From a virus, in IMG/VR virus record IMGVR_UViG_3300005613_000054, positions 1 to 64,000 of that record: 64,000 nt of DNA; one strand, 5' to 3'. A program made the position numbers and the translations under genes. Every line of letters starts with the position of its first letter. Position 1 is the stretch's first letter. Below are positions 20,655 through 28,258 of the stretch, piece after piece. The notes beneath the pieces were generated by a model. That model was not told the origin of the DNA. It was given only the letters and a program-made list of their open reading frames with translations, and did no database searches.

Positions 20655-21277
20655 AAATATTATTCACAGGATCTTCTTTTACCATTGGTGGTGAATTGGA
20701 AAACCCAGAAGAAGAACGTTTTAGTAGATTAGTTTGTAATAAGTTGGGAGCAGAAGAAATAAATGTATCTCGTAGTGGAATGTCTAATGATTTGATATTA
20801 CATAACTTTTTAAAGTTTTCCACAACCTGTGGAAAACCCGATGTAGCAGTCATTCAGTGGAATCATATATGTATATGGCAAATGTGGGATGATAGTATAA
20901 ATGATTGGGCAACACTCAACATCAAAAACAAGTGTCAATTAAAGTTGAATGCTGCTAGATATTTTAGAAATGTCTATACAGATCAACACGGTATAGAAAA
21001 TTATTGGAAGAATGTATACCTAACAGAACGGTATTGTAAGGATAATGATATTAAGTTGATTATGATGAATGTGAAGTATGAAAAACCGGTAGTAGACTAT
21101 GTGTCTCCTTATCAGTCTTTGTGTGAGACTGGTGAAATACCTTTTATTAAAGGAGGTATGCTACCATATTCAAACAAAATGAAACCCGATGAATTGAAAG
21201 AGTATTGGATGGAGAAGTTACATCCCAATATTAAAGGGCATCAGCTGATTGCTGATCATCTCATAAAATTATTATAA
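20651..21277 (+). CDS. SGNH-hydrolase-like protein
   Basis: 208 residues. Block I GSSFTIG near residues 7-13 has the Ser in the nucleophile position, block II is the Gly of GMSND, an Asn-containing QWNH fits block III, and block V gives LHPNIKGHQLIADHL with His. The Asp that normally precedes the block V His is not evident (EKLHP). SGNH enzymes deacylate or acylate sugars and lipids. It is a divergent member of the family tandemly repeated at 22132-24223, and contains two further DnaA-box-like sequences in its coding DNA. Confidence 0.7.
   Translation: MKILFTGSSFTIGGELENPEEERFSRLVCNKLGAEEINVSRSGMSNDLILHNFLKFSTTCGKPDVAVIQWNHICIWQMWDDSINDWATLNIKNKCQLKLNAARYFRNVYTDQHGIENYWKNVYLTERYCKDNDIKLIMMNVKYEKPVVDYVSPYQSLCETGEIPFIKGGMLPYSNKMKPDELKEYWMEKLHPNIKGHQLIADHLIKLL
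20816..20836. repeat. Inverted pair of DnaA-box-like nonamers inside a gene
   Basis: TTTTCCACA (20816-20824), 3 bp, TGTGGAAAA (20828-20836): a perfect 9 bp inverted repeat. It brings the cluster to six nonamers in about 430 bp. Confidence 0.55.
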
Positions 21278-22080
21278 GTTTCTATATCCTTTTCAAGTAT
21301 TGATTCTACTTGTTCTAAATTTTTTTTCCTTACAAAATATTTCTTGGAGGAATTACTTACCTTTGGATGATAATCACTGATAGGTTGTCCAATAAACTCT
21401 TCAAGTTCTTTCTTTCTGTGTTGATGATTGATGAAGTCTGCAGTATTCAGATAAAAGATTTCATCAAATGTTGATTGATACTGGGCAATAGTATCACTAT
21501 AAAATGTTTTATGTTTCTCAGCACGTTCAATAAGTTTTTGATTATACTCTGTTAATGTTAAAGGTGTGTATCCTTTTAGGTTGAGTTTATTTCTATCTTC
21601 TCGAAATTGGTGTTCTGATAGTAGTCTTTCTACAGGGTCTCTCATGGAGAACAGTATCTTGATCTTATAGTCTGGTTCTAGAAGTTCTTTAAATTCTACC
21701 AAAGTCTCTTTTGAAAGAATAAAGTTCCGAATACTAAGGTCTACAAATAATTCTTTATCATTATCGTCCAACCAATCTTTATACCATTCTAGTTTTAATT
21801 GCTCACGTTGGTTCATTACTTTATATTCTGTATCGGTAATCTTCCACCAAGATACACGTCCTGAAGGAGTTGCTTCACGATTTTTGTGGAGTATTCCTAA
21901 ATTTCTATTCAAATATCCTACGTCGTTATTATTGATTGGTTTTTTCTGATCATAATGCATCAAGTAATTGTTTTCCTTTGTATTAAATACATCAAGACAA
22001 TCAACGTTTTCTTTAAAGATTTTATATAAGGACTCACTCGCGGTTTTATTAAACCCACCAACTAGGAGAAGGGTTTTCAT
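21256..22080 (-). CDS. Sulfotransferase-family protein
   Basis: 274 residues from ATG 22080, where the conserved fold begins; 19 extra residues are possible if translation starts at 22137. LLLVGGFNKTASESLYKIF matches the 5'-phosphosulfate loop region and ILFSMRDPVERLLSEHQF the 3'-phosphate motif (R-D-P-x-x-R-x-x-S) of PAPS-dependent sulfotransferases. Likely transfers sulfate from PAPS to a sugar or other acceptor. The 3' end overlaps the convergent SGNH-like gene by 22 bp, and it diverges from the tandem SGNH array, with which it may act in modifying glycans. Confidence 0.75.
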   Translation of the reverse strand: MKTLLLVGGFNKTASESLYKIFKENVDCLDVFNTKENNYLMHYDQKKPINNNDVGYLNRNLGILHKNREATPSGRVSWWKITDTEYKVMNQREQLKLEWYKDWLDDNDKELFVDLSIRNFILSKETLVEFKELLEPDYKIKILFSMRDPVERLLSEHQFREDRNKLNLKGYTPLTLTEYNQKLIERAEKHKTFYSDTIAQYQSTFDEIFYLNTADFINHQHRKKELEEFIGQPISDYHPKVSNSSKKYFVRKKNLEQVESILEKDIETYNNFMR

Positions 22081-22131
22081 ATTCACATTACATTTTAAGT
22101 ATATATATATATCAAAGACTCCGTTTATATC
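22081..22131. promoter_or_regulatory. AT-rich divergent promoter region
   Basis: The 51 bp between the divergent sulfotransferase and SGNH array genes include an alternating (TA) tract at about 22100-22111 that can supply -10 sequences on both strands. No precise -35 can be assigned. Confidence 0.4.
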
Positions 22132-22845
22132 ATGCATTATAATCTTTTATTCAATGGTTGTTCCTTTACCAATGGCAACGAACTTGAAGGTATTAACAAA
22201 GACTACGAATACCGGCGTACTCATCGGTTTAGTCATCTAATATCAGAACAAACTGGACTAACGTATGCTAATATTTCTATGGGTGGATTGAGTAATGATA
22301 TGATCTTAAGAACCACTGTAAATTGGTTTGAGGAAGGTAATACTTGTGATCATGCAATTATCCAATGGACAAATAGAAATCGAGTTGAATATTTCGCAGA
22401 AAACGCACTACGTAGTTATCATAACACTCCAAGATATTATGGCATATATCCAAATATAAAAGTATTAAACCAACTAGGAAAATCTATAACGGAAAGTCTT
22501 GTTAATATACAAAATAATTCTAATGATCAAAACACTGAAGATCGTTGTATGTATTGGATGGAGAAGTTGCTAAAAGATAAGTGTTCTTTTGATTATTTGA
22601 AATTACGAAAAGAAAAAGAAAAAGAAGAAGTATCTAAGGAGTATTATGAACTTGGAACTTATTATAAGCACCGCACTAAATTTCCAATAACTTATATTGA
22701 TGGGGATATCTTACCTTTAAACAATATAATTTATTATTGTAAGAATATTCCAGGATATCCAAAACTAACTGGCGGTCATCCAAGTAAACTAGGACATCGT
22801 AAAATTGCCGAATATATCATAAATAATTTTGACTACTTTCAATAA
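22132..22845 (+). CDS. SGNH-hydrolase-like protein, tandem copy 1
   Basis: 237 residues. Block I NGCSFTNG (Ser11), block II GGLSND, block III WTNRNR, block V GGHPSKLGHR. The block V catalytic Asp is absent (TGGH), so canonical hydrolase activity is doubtful. First of three tandem paralogues, each separated by the same TAAGTATG junction (2 bp between stop and start). Shares near-identical DNA patches with copies 2 and 3, in different places. Possible glycan deacylase/acyltransferase; unproven. Confidence 0.7.
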   Translation: MHYNLLFNGCSFTNGNELEGINKDYEYRRTHRFSHLISEQTGLTYANISMGGLSNDMILRTTVNWFEEGNTCDHAIIQWTNRNRVEYFAENALRSYHNTPRYYGIYPNIKVLNQLGKSITESLVNIQNNSNDQNTEDRCMYWMEKLLKDKCSFDYLKLRKEKEKEEVSKEYYELGTYYKHRTKFPITYIDGDILPLNNIIYYCKNIPGYPKLTGGHPSKLGHRKIAEYIINNFDYFQ

Positions 22846-22847
22846 GT

Positions 22848-23510
22848 ATGCACTATAATCTTTTATTCAATGGTTGTTCTTTTACCAAGGGTGCAGAACT
22901 TGAAGGATTTAATCAAAACTACGAATACCGGCGTACTCATCGGTTTAGTCATCTAATATCAGAACAAACTGGACTAACGTATGCTAATATTTCCAGAGGT
23001 GGTGCATCTAATAAATGGATCTTAAGAACCACTGCAGAATGGTTTGAAGAAGGTAATACTTGTGATCATGCTATCATCCAATGGACAAATAGGTCTAGAT
23101 TGGAAATATTCACAGATAAAGGTTATTATACCCTTAATCCAGTCAAAGCCCAGGGTTGGCAATTAGAATATTTCAAAACACAAACTGACCAGAATGATCA
23201 GGATACAGAGGATTGTTATATGTATTGGATGGAACAATTTCTAAAGGATAGATGTTCTTTTGATTATTTGAAATTACGAAAAGAAAAAGAAGTATGTAAA
23301 GAGTATTATGAACAAGGAACTTATTATAAGTATCGCACCAAATTTCCAATAACTTATATTCGTGGAGATATTTTATCGGAAAAAGGGGGCACTGAGGATT
23401 ATTGTTTCAAATACAAAAACATTAAAATGTACAATGGATCTCATCCAAGTGCTTTGGGGCATCGTAAAATTGCAGATTATATCATAAATAATTTTGACTA
23501 CTTTCAATAA
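22848..23510 (+). CDS. SGNH-hydrolase-like protein, tandem copy 2
   Basis: 220 residues. Block I NGCSFTKG (Ser11), GGASN, WTNRSR, and GSHPSALGHR in block V. It is nearly identical to copy 1 over the first 80 codons and to copy 3 over the RGDILSEKGGT region, with a divergent middle and C-terminus. Such patchwork similarity points to recombination or gene conversion after duplication. Start and stop junctions match the other copies exactly. Confidence 0.7.
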   Translation: MHYNLLFNGCSFTKGAELEGFNQNYEYRRTHRFSHLISEQTGLTYANISRGGASNKWILRTTAEWFEEGNTCDHAIIQWTNRSRLEIFTDKGYYTLNPVKAQGWQLEYFKTQTDQNDQDTEDCYMYWMEQFLKDRCSFDYLKLRKEKEVCKEYYEQGTYYKYRTKFPITYIRGDILSEKGGTEDYCFKYKNIKMYNGSHPSALGHRKIADYIINNFDYFQ

Positions 23511-23512
23511 GT

Positions 23513-24223
23513 ATGCACTATAACCTTTTATTCAATGGTGACTCGTTTACTGAAGGTGCAGAACTTGAAGGATTTAATCAAAACTATGAATATAGAGATA
23601 ATAATCGTTTCAGTCATGTAGTCGGAGAACTGACTGGACTAACGTATGCTAATATTTCCAGAGGTGGTGCATCTAATGATAGGATCTTAAGAACCACCGT
23701 AGAATGGTTTGAAGAAGGCAATACCTGCGATCATGCTATCATCCAATGGACAAATAGGTCTAGAATTGAATATTTTTCAGAAAAAATTTTAGCAGACTAT
23801 AATACCACACCAAATTATTATGACCTTTATCCAAATCTAACCATATTAAACCGCCTAGGAAAATCTATATTACAAGGTATTATTAATATACAAAATGATT
23901 CTAATGATCAACACAATGAAGATCGTTGTATGTATTGGATGGAGAAGTTGCTAAAAGATAAGTGTTCTTTTGATTATTTGAAACTAAAAAGGCAACCAAA
24001 AGTTTGTGATGAGTATTATGAAACCGGAACTTATTATAAGTATCGCACCAAATTTCCAATAACTTATATTCGTGGAGATATTTTATCGGAAAAAGGGGGC
24101 ACTGATGAGGATTATTGCTATACATACAAAAAAGTTAAATTATTGAAAGGTGGTCATCCAAGTAAACTAGGACATCGTAAAATTGCCGAATATATCATAA
24201 ATAATTTTGACTACTTTCAATAA
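23513..24223 (+). CDS. SGNH-hydrolase-like protein, tandem copy 3
   Basis: 236 residues. The only copy with the canonical GDS in block I (NGDSFTEG, Asp10-Ser11); GGASND, WTNRSR and GGHPSKLGHR follow. The C-terminal 60 residues match copy 1, while the RGDILSEKGG segment matches copy 2. Block V again lacks the Asp two or three residues before His. The same TAAGTATG junction links it to the HNH gene downstream. Confidence 0.7.
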   Translation: MHYNLLFNGDSFTEGAELEGFNQNYEYRDNNRFSHVVGELTGLTYANISRGGASNDRILRTTVEWFEEGNTCDHAIIQWTNRSRIEYFSEKILADYNTTPNYYDLYPNLTILNRLGKSILQGIINIQNDSNDQHNEDRCMYWMEKLLKDKCSFDYLKLKRQPKVCDEYYETGTYYKYRTKFPITYIRGDILSEKGGTDEDYCYTYKKVKLLKGGHPSKLGHRKIAEYIINNFDYFQ

Positions 24224-24225
24224 GT

Positions 24226-24615
24226 ATGCTCCTTTCTTCTCCAGAAGAGTACTTGCACCAGATGCAGGTAACCAACAAGGCAGATGCCGTCAGGCAATGG
24301 AGAAAAGGCATTAAGGAGGCATGGAATGACTGCTGTGCCTATTGTGGGGAAAACAAAGAACAGATGACCATTGATCATATTATCCCCCAGTCCCTAGGTG
24401 GTAATAATGAACTTACCAATGTTCTATGTTGTTGTGAGGAATGTAACAAAGATAAGTCACACGATCCCGTAGAGATCTGGTATTTCCAACAGTATTTCTT
24501 TACTCAGGAACGTTGGGATAAGATAGAAGAATGGCGAAGGGTCAAAACAGACGGTCCTAAGAAGCGATATGTTCGTGGTAAAAACGGACAACCAACCAGA
24601 AGCGTTATTCAATGA
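24226..24615 (+). CDS. HNH endonuclease
   Basis: 129 residues. CAYC (37-40) and CEEC (70-73) form the zinc-binding cysteine pairs; IDHIIPQSLGG contains the catalytic His51, and the following NxxTN and NKDKSH residues complete the HNH/beta-beta-alpha-metal fold. Free-standing HNH genes in phages act as homing endonucleases or in packaging; location beside a recombined tandem array fits a mobile or recombinogenic role. Start follows the TAAGTATG junction; the stop overlaps the next ATG (ATGA). Confidence 0.85.
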   Translation: MLLSSPEEYLHQMQVTNKADAVRQWRKGIKEAWNDCCAYCGENKEQMTIDHIIPQSLGGNNELTNVLCCCEECNKDKSHDPVEIWYFQQYFFTQERWDKIEEWRRVKTDGPKKRYVRGKNGQPTRSVIQ

Positions 24616-25844
24616 ATACTGTATTTTGCAATCGACCTTTTAAACAGGTCATGAATCTAATTGGAGAAGAATATGCTCCCTGCTGTTGGTATGAGAAGGA
24701 TAGATCTCTTGATCCTGCCTTGTATCCAACACCTCACGAAATTCTACCAATAGAAATGTTCGATAGAGAACTTTTTAGTGGTTTAAGGAAAGATATGTTA
24801 TTGGGTGAGAAGACTGAATTTCTAAAGAGTCATTGTGGTAAGTGTTGGGAGCGTGAAGAAAAGACTGGGTTCAGTCCGCGTCTAATCTTTCAAGAGTTTC
24901 CTCTTGAATTAAGAGAAATGTTTAATGATGATGGAACATATAAAAGTGGTAATTATAGGCATTTGAGATTGGAATTGAATATCTTTGGGAACTATTGTAA
25001 TCTTGAGTGTTATGAATGCATCCCTACAAATAGTACCAGTCGTATGGTTGCTAGTAAGAAATTGGATGATAAATGGTCCAAGATTCGTGGTGGACCCTCA
25101 CGCCACGTAGAACCACATCAAAATTCTGATGTAAAGAAAGTTGACCCGGAATGGTTCAGTAAGATTGTTTCCAATATTCTCGATCATGCTCATAATATTC
25201 AAGAATTATCATTTTGTGGTGGTGAACCGGCATTAATGAGATCACACTTTGAAATTCTTGATGCTCTTGTGCTTAGTGGTCATTCAAAACATATTATTTT
25301 GAATTACACGTCTAACATGACGATAATGAACCTTTCGGTTCTTAAAAAGTATATTGATCAATTCAAACGTGTTTTAATTCAATGGTCAGTAGACGGGTTG
25401 AAGGCAGAAAACTCTTGGTTACGGTATCCAACTGACTGGGACAAGATGATGGTAAATGTCCGTGAAGTAAAGAAGTATCTTGAAAAAAACAATAAAGGAA
25501 GATTACGTGCTACAATGACACCATCGTTGTTTGGTATCATGGGTTTTACTAAACTATGCAGATGGTTGTACTTGGGTGGATTTATTCCATCAATGATTGA
25601 TATTGATGTTGTCAATAACATTAACTTTAATAGTATTCTACATCAAAGGCATTTACCCAACGAACTCAAAGAGCAGATTAGTGGTGAAATTGAAAAACTT
25701 TCTCCGTCATTACATAAAGCATTATGGATGGATCGTGATGAAGAGAAATTTCAATTAGCGTTAGAGTACGCTACTGACCTAGATAATAGTCGTGGTACTA
25801 ATTGGAAAGAAGTTTTTCCAGAATTTGTTCCCTATTTAAAGTAA
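24612..25844 (+). CDS. Radical SAM protein with twitch/SPASM-like N-terminal cysteines
   Basis: 410 residues. The radical SAM motif CNLECYEC is internal (Cys129, 133, 136), preceded by a cysteine-bearing N-terminal region (PCCW at 23-26, HCGKCWE at 74-80) that resembles an auxiliary-cluster domain placed before, rather than after, the core. SFCGGEPAL is the SAM-binding GGE-type motif. Such proteins occur in cyanophages and modify peptides or other substrates. Coupled by ATGA to the HNH gene. Distinct from the shorter radical SAM at 9873. Confidence 0.82.
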   Translation: MNTVFCNRPFKQVMNLIGEEYAPCCWYEKDRSLDPALYPTPHEILPIEMFDRELFSGLRKDMLLGEKTEFLKSHCGKCWEREEKTGFSPRLIFQEFPLELREMFNDDGTYKSGNYRHLRLELNIFGNYCNLECYECIPTNSTSRMVASKKLDDKWSKIRGGPSRHVEPHQNSDVKKVDPEWFSKIVSNILDHAHNIQELSFCGGEPALMRSHFEILDALVLSGHSKHIILNYTSNMTIMNLSVLKKYIDQFKRVLIQWSVDGLKAENSWLRYPTDWDKMMVNVREVKKYLEKNNKGRLRATMTPSLFGIMGFTKLCRWLYLGGFIPSMIDIDVVNNINFNSILHQRHLPNELKEQISGEIEKLSPSLHKALWMDRDEEKFQLALEYATDLDNSRGTNWKEVFPEFVPYLK

Positions 25845-25847
25845 AGT

Positions 25848-26003
25848 ATGACTTATTCCGTTTATCTGGGCAACACTCCAGTAATAGAGAACTTGTCCAA
25901 AGAAGATGCAGAAAAAAAGGTTGAAGAATTTCGTACCATGATCTTTGCCGGTATTCAGAGTAACTATACGGCAGATCAAATCATCATTAAGAATCATGTC
26001 TAA
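25848..26003 (+). CDS. Small hypothetical protein
   Basis: 51 residues, 3 bp after the radical SAM stop. Helical centre (ENLSKEDAEKKVEEFRTMI) and a beta C-terminus. It could be a small accessory or substrate peptide of the radical SAM enzyme upstream, but no motif proves this. Confidence 0.55.
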   Translation: MTYSVYLGNTPVIENLSKEDAEKKVEEFRTMIFAGIQSNYTADQIIIKNHV

Positions 26004-26100
26004 TTTTTTATATTGGCTTCAATCGCCCATCAGATGGGTCAAGATTCAACTAAAACTAAGAAGATTGCGTCAAGAAGATCCCTATACTTACGAGGATTGA
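25996..26100 (+). CDS. Very small hypothetical protein
   Basis: 34 residues overlapping the previous gene by 8 bp. Aromatic N-terminus (NFLYWLQSPIRW) and a basic helix ending in DPYTYED. Plausible by packing and start/stop overlap only. Confidence 0.4.
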   Translation: MSNFLYWLQSPIRWVKIQLKLRRLRQEDPYTYED

Positions 26101-26117
26101 CTTTCTCTAAATACCGT

Positions 26118-26141
26118 GGTATCATACTATTGGGTGATACC
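26118..26141 (+). other. Intergenic hairpin
   Basis: GGTATCA (26118-26124) pairs with TGATACC (26135-26141) around a 10 nt loop. No U-tract follows, so it is a weak terminator at most; it may also be an operator for the gene at 26177. Confidence 0.35.
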
Positions 26142-26176
26142 CATTTACATGTAAATTAATCAATTGAAGTATATTC

Positions 26177-26941
26177 ATGGCTAAAGGTTTTAAGGTGGTC
26201 ACGACACCACCAACTGGTTCGTCTGCTGGTAATTCAGACGACTTTGATCTAGCGAAAGCAAAAGAACTAGTAAAAGGTAAGGCAATCGTATTCTGCCTAC
26301 CAGGACGAGGAGTTTCATATACATTCCTAAAGAATTTTGTCCAGATGTGTTTTGATCTGGTACAGAATGGTGCAAGTATTCAGATCAGTCAGGACTATTC
26401 CTCGATGGTCAACTTTGCACGTTGTAAGTGCCTTGGTGCTAACGTGCTACGCGGTCCCGATCAACTTCCTTGGGACGGCAAACTCAAGTATGACTATCAA
26501 CTCTGGATCGATAGCGACATCGTATTCAACGTTGATCAACTATACAAACTGATCTGGTTGGACAAAGACATCGCTTGTGGTTGGTATGCTACCGAAGACG
26601 GTCGCACGACCTCTGTTGCACATTGGTTGGAAGAAGACGACTTCAAGAACAATGGTGGCGTCATGAACCATGAAATGGTTGATGGCATCGGTAAGCGTAA
26701 GAAACCCTTCACCGTTGACTACACCGGTTTTGGTTGGACTCTAATCAAGCATGGTGTGTTTGAGCATCCTGAGATGAAGTATCCCTGGTTTGCTCCTCAG
26801 ATGCAGGTCTTCGACTCCGGCGAAGTCCAGGATATGTGTGGTGAAGACGTTTCATTCTGTCTCGATGCGATCAAGGCAGGATTTGAAATCTGGTGTGATC
26901 CTACCATGCGAGTAGGTCACGAAAAGACCCGTGTAATCTGA
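26177..26941 (+). CDS. GT-A-fold glycosyltransferase-like protein
   Basis: 254 residues. The metal/nucleotide-binding D-x-D is Asp112-Ser-Asp114 in LWIDSDIVF, after a Rossmann-like first half, and the C-terminal part (GEDVSFCLDAIKAGFEIWCD) matches the acceptor-side GEDxxFC signature of family-2-like transferases. Similar genes are common in T4-like cyanophages. Base composition returns toward that of the virion genes. Possible role in modifying virion proteins or host surface sugars. Confidence 0.75.
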   Translation: MAKGFKVVTTPPTGSSAGNSDDFDLAKAKELVKGKAIVFCLPGRGVSYTFLKNFVQMCFDLVQNGASIQISQDYSSMVNFARCKCLGANVLRGPDQLPWDGKLKYDYQLWIDSDIVFNVDQLYKLIWLDKDIACGWYATEDGRTTSVAHWLEEDDFKNNGGVMNHEMVDGIGKRKKPFTVDYTGFGWTLIKHGVFEHPEMKYPWFAPQMQVFDSGEVQDMCGEDVSFCLDAIKAGFEIWCDPTMRVGHEKTRVI

Positions 26942-26973
26942 TACACTATATAAGATATTGTCCAGAAACACTG

Positions 26974-27141
26974 ATGGAAAAATACGATATATATTGTCAG
27001 GGGAGAAAGATATATTCTTCCATTTCTGAAGAAGATATGCTTGAGGTAACTCAAGAACTTGCCGACCAGTTCTACACTGAAGGCACTCCTCATCCTGATG
27101 ATGTTCTCGTGCAATATCTTGGTTTCGACATTGATGATTAA
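26974..27141 (+). CDS. Small acidic hypothetical protein
   Basis: 55 residues, acidic (HPDDVLVQYLGFDIDD), following the glycosyltransferase by 32 bp and preceding a very basic small gene by 2 bp. Function unknown. Confidence 0.55.
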   Translation: MEKYDIYCQGRKIYSSISEEDMLEVTQELADQFYTEGTPHPDDVLVQYLGFDIDD

Positions 27142-27143
27142 TT

Positions 27144-27275
27144 ATGAAAAACAAAAAACTACTTGATATTGCATCGATTCCCAAGAAAACTCGTCAAGGT
27201 AACTCGCAATACACAAAACGTTCGGCATCTAGTCGCAACGGTGCTAAGAAGCGATACCGTGGTCAAGGAAGATAA
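27144..27275 (+). CDS. Small highly basic protein
   Basis: 43 residues, about a third Lys/Arg, ending RNGAKKRYRGQGR. Composition suggests nucleic-acid binding. It begins 2 bp after the acidic protein upstream, so the pair may interact. I believe similar peptides occur in other cyanophages, but cannot confirm by search. Confidence 0.55.
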   Translation: MKNKKLLDIASIPKKTRQGNSQYTKRSASSRNGAKKRYRGQGR

Positions 27276-27295
27276 TTCTACATTAATATTTTGAT

Positions 27296-27472
27296 TTGCA
27301 TAGATCACAACTAGTGGTTCGCAGATGGAATATATTCAATCAGATAGAATAGGTCTACAGTCTTTGTTAATGTCCATAATGGTTACATCTGCAGTGATCA
27401 AGTTAACAGAGTGCTCAGTAACAATCGATAAATTACTTTCAAATATTCAGGCACCGTAAGGTGCCTTTTTTT
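27296..27472 (+). ncRNA. Candidate structured small RNA with intrinsic terminator
   Basis: A 199 bp gap without an ORF. GATCAC (27303-27308) pairs with GTGATC (27394-27399), and inside it GCAGATG (27321-27327) pairs with CATCTGC (27386-27392), a nested two-helix fold, before a strong terminator at 27449. A weak promoter (TGGTCA, 18 bp, TAATAT ending 27289) would start the RNA near 27296. It could equally be a leader or a 3' UTR structure. Confidence 0.4.
27449..27472 (+). terminator. Strong intrinsic terminator
   Basis: AGGCACC-gtaa-GGTGCCT with a seven-base T run (27466-27472), ending 2 bp before the ATG of the first virion-block gene. It separates accessory transcription from the late block. 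Confidence 0.9.
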
Positions 27473-27474
27473 AT

Positions 27475-28185
27475 ATGTCTACGCTAATCACAAACCTCCC
27501 TGCCTATCATGTATGGGTCAGGAAGGAGTATCTAACAGATCATCAGTCTGGACATGGTGAGTTTGTCGAAGGCATCTGGGTGTCCGCTAAATCGATGCCT
27601 GGGCGTGCTTTTTACTTCGAGACATACTTGCCTGAGTATGCGGCATTGTATGATAAACTGCCCATCAGTGCATTTGTCTCAGAACCCAAAACACCAGATC
27701 CAGATCTAGATCTACCAAACCTACAATTTTGGAACTGCATGGATTATGGAGTCACCGCAATCACCAAACAGTTTATTGGAAGCATGGATTACGAGATCTA
27801 TACTCGTGATTTCGGATCTATTGGAGGAACGTACATCTGCACACTGGACAACTATCACGATAATCCAGATAGCATTGACTTCTCGACTGCTGAGACTCCT
27901 GCTGAACACAAATCCCACAATCTAATTGAGTTAAATAACTATCAGTTCGCCCTATATCCCAATAATAGGATGCGAGTTTATGATAACTCATTGACTCCTG
28001 CAGAACCAAAAATTCCCGACTTCAAAGTCTCAACTGAATACTATCAGGTAGAGAATGGGCATCGTCGCGATGGATTGGGAGACACTAACGATTACTACTA
28101 TAAGACCCAAGATGAAAGAGAAAGAATCCAAGCACAAGACTCACAACCTACAGATCCAGGAGTCATTACACTCCAAGATTCGTAA
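27475..28185 (+). CDS. Virion-block protein of unknown function
   Basis: 236 residues, acidic, aromatic-rich, no signal peptide. It is the first gene after a strong terminator and lies next to gp25, so a baseplate or virion role is likely. No match to T4 gp53 or gp5 is apparent by eye. The C-terminal 70 bp overlap a second frame that encodes a small protein (28112-28258). Confidence 0.6.
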   Translation: MSTLITNLPAYHVWVRKEYLTDHQSGHGEFVEGIWVSAKSMPGRAFYFETYLPEYAALYDKLPISAFVSEPKTPDPDLDLPNLQFWNCMDYGVTAITKQFIGSMDYEIYTRDFGSIGGTYICTLDNYHDNPDSIDFSTAETPAEHKSHNLIELNNYQFALYPNNRMRVYDNSLTPAEPKIPDFKVSTEYYQVENGHRRDGLGDTNDYYYKTQDERERIQAQDSQPTDPGVITLQDS

Positions 28186-28258
28186 TGACGAGGATTATGA
28201 TGACTGGGAGTATGGAACAGAACCCACCTATGGAGTGCCTATAAATACAGATAAATAA
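28112..28258 (+). CDS. Small acidic ORF overlapping the previous gene
   Basis: 48 residues in a different frame from the gene at 27475, sharing 74 bp with it. The sequence looks protein-like (a basic N-terminus, then EDYDDWEYGTEPTYGVP), and the stop lies in a late-promoter-like GATAAATA. Overlap of this size is unusual for the window, so it is listed with caution. Confidence 0.45.
   Translation: MKEKESKHKTHNLQIQESLHSKIRNDEDYDDWEYGTEPTYGVPINTDK
28240..28247 (+). promoter_or_regulatory. T4-type late promoter TATAAATA (gp25)
   Basis: Exact late octamer 29 bp upstream of the gp25 start. A second near-match GATAAATA follows at 28250-28257. Confidence 0.75.

Noticed and set aside
22100-22111. Alternating TA tract as a notable repeat
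   Set aside because: Short and in an AT-rich divergent promoter; no evidence of anything beyond promoter melting.
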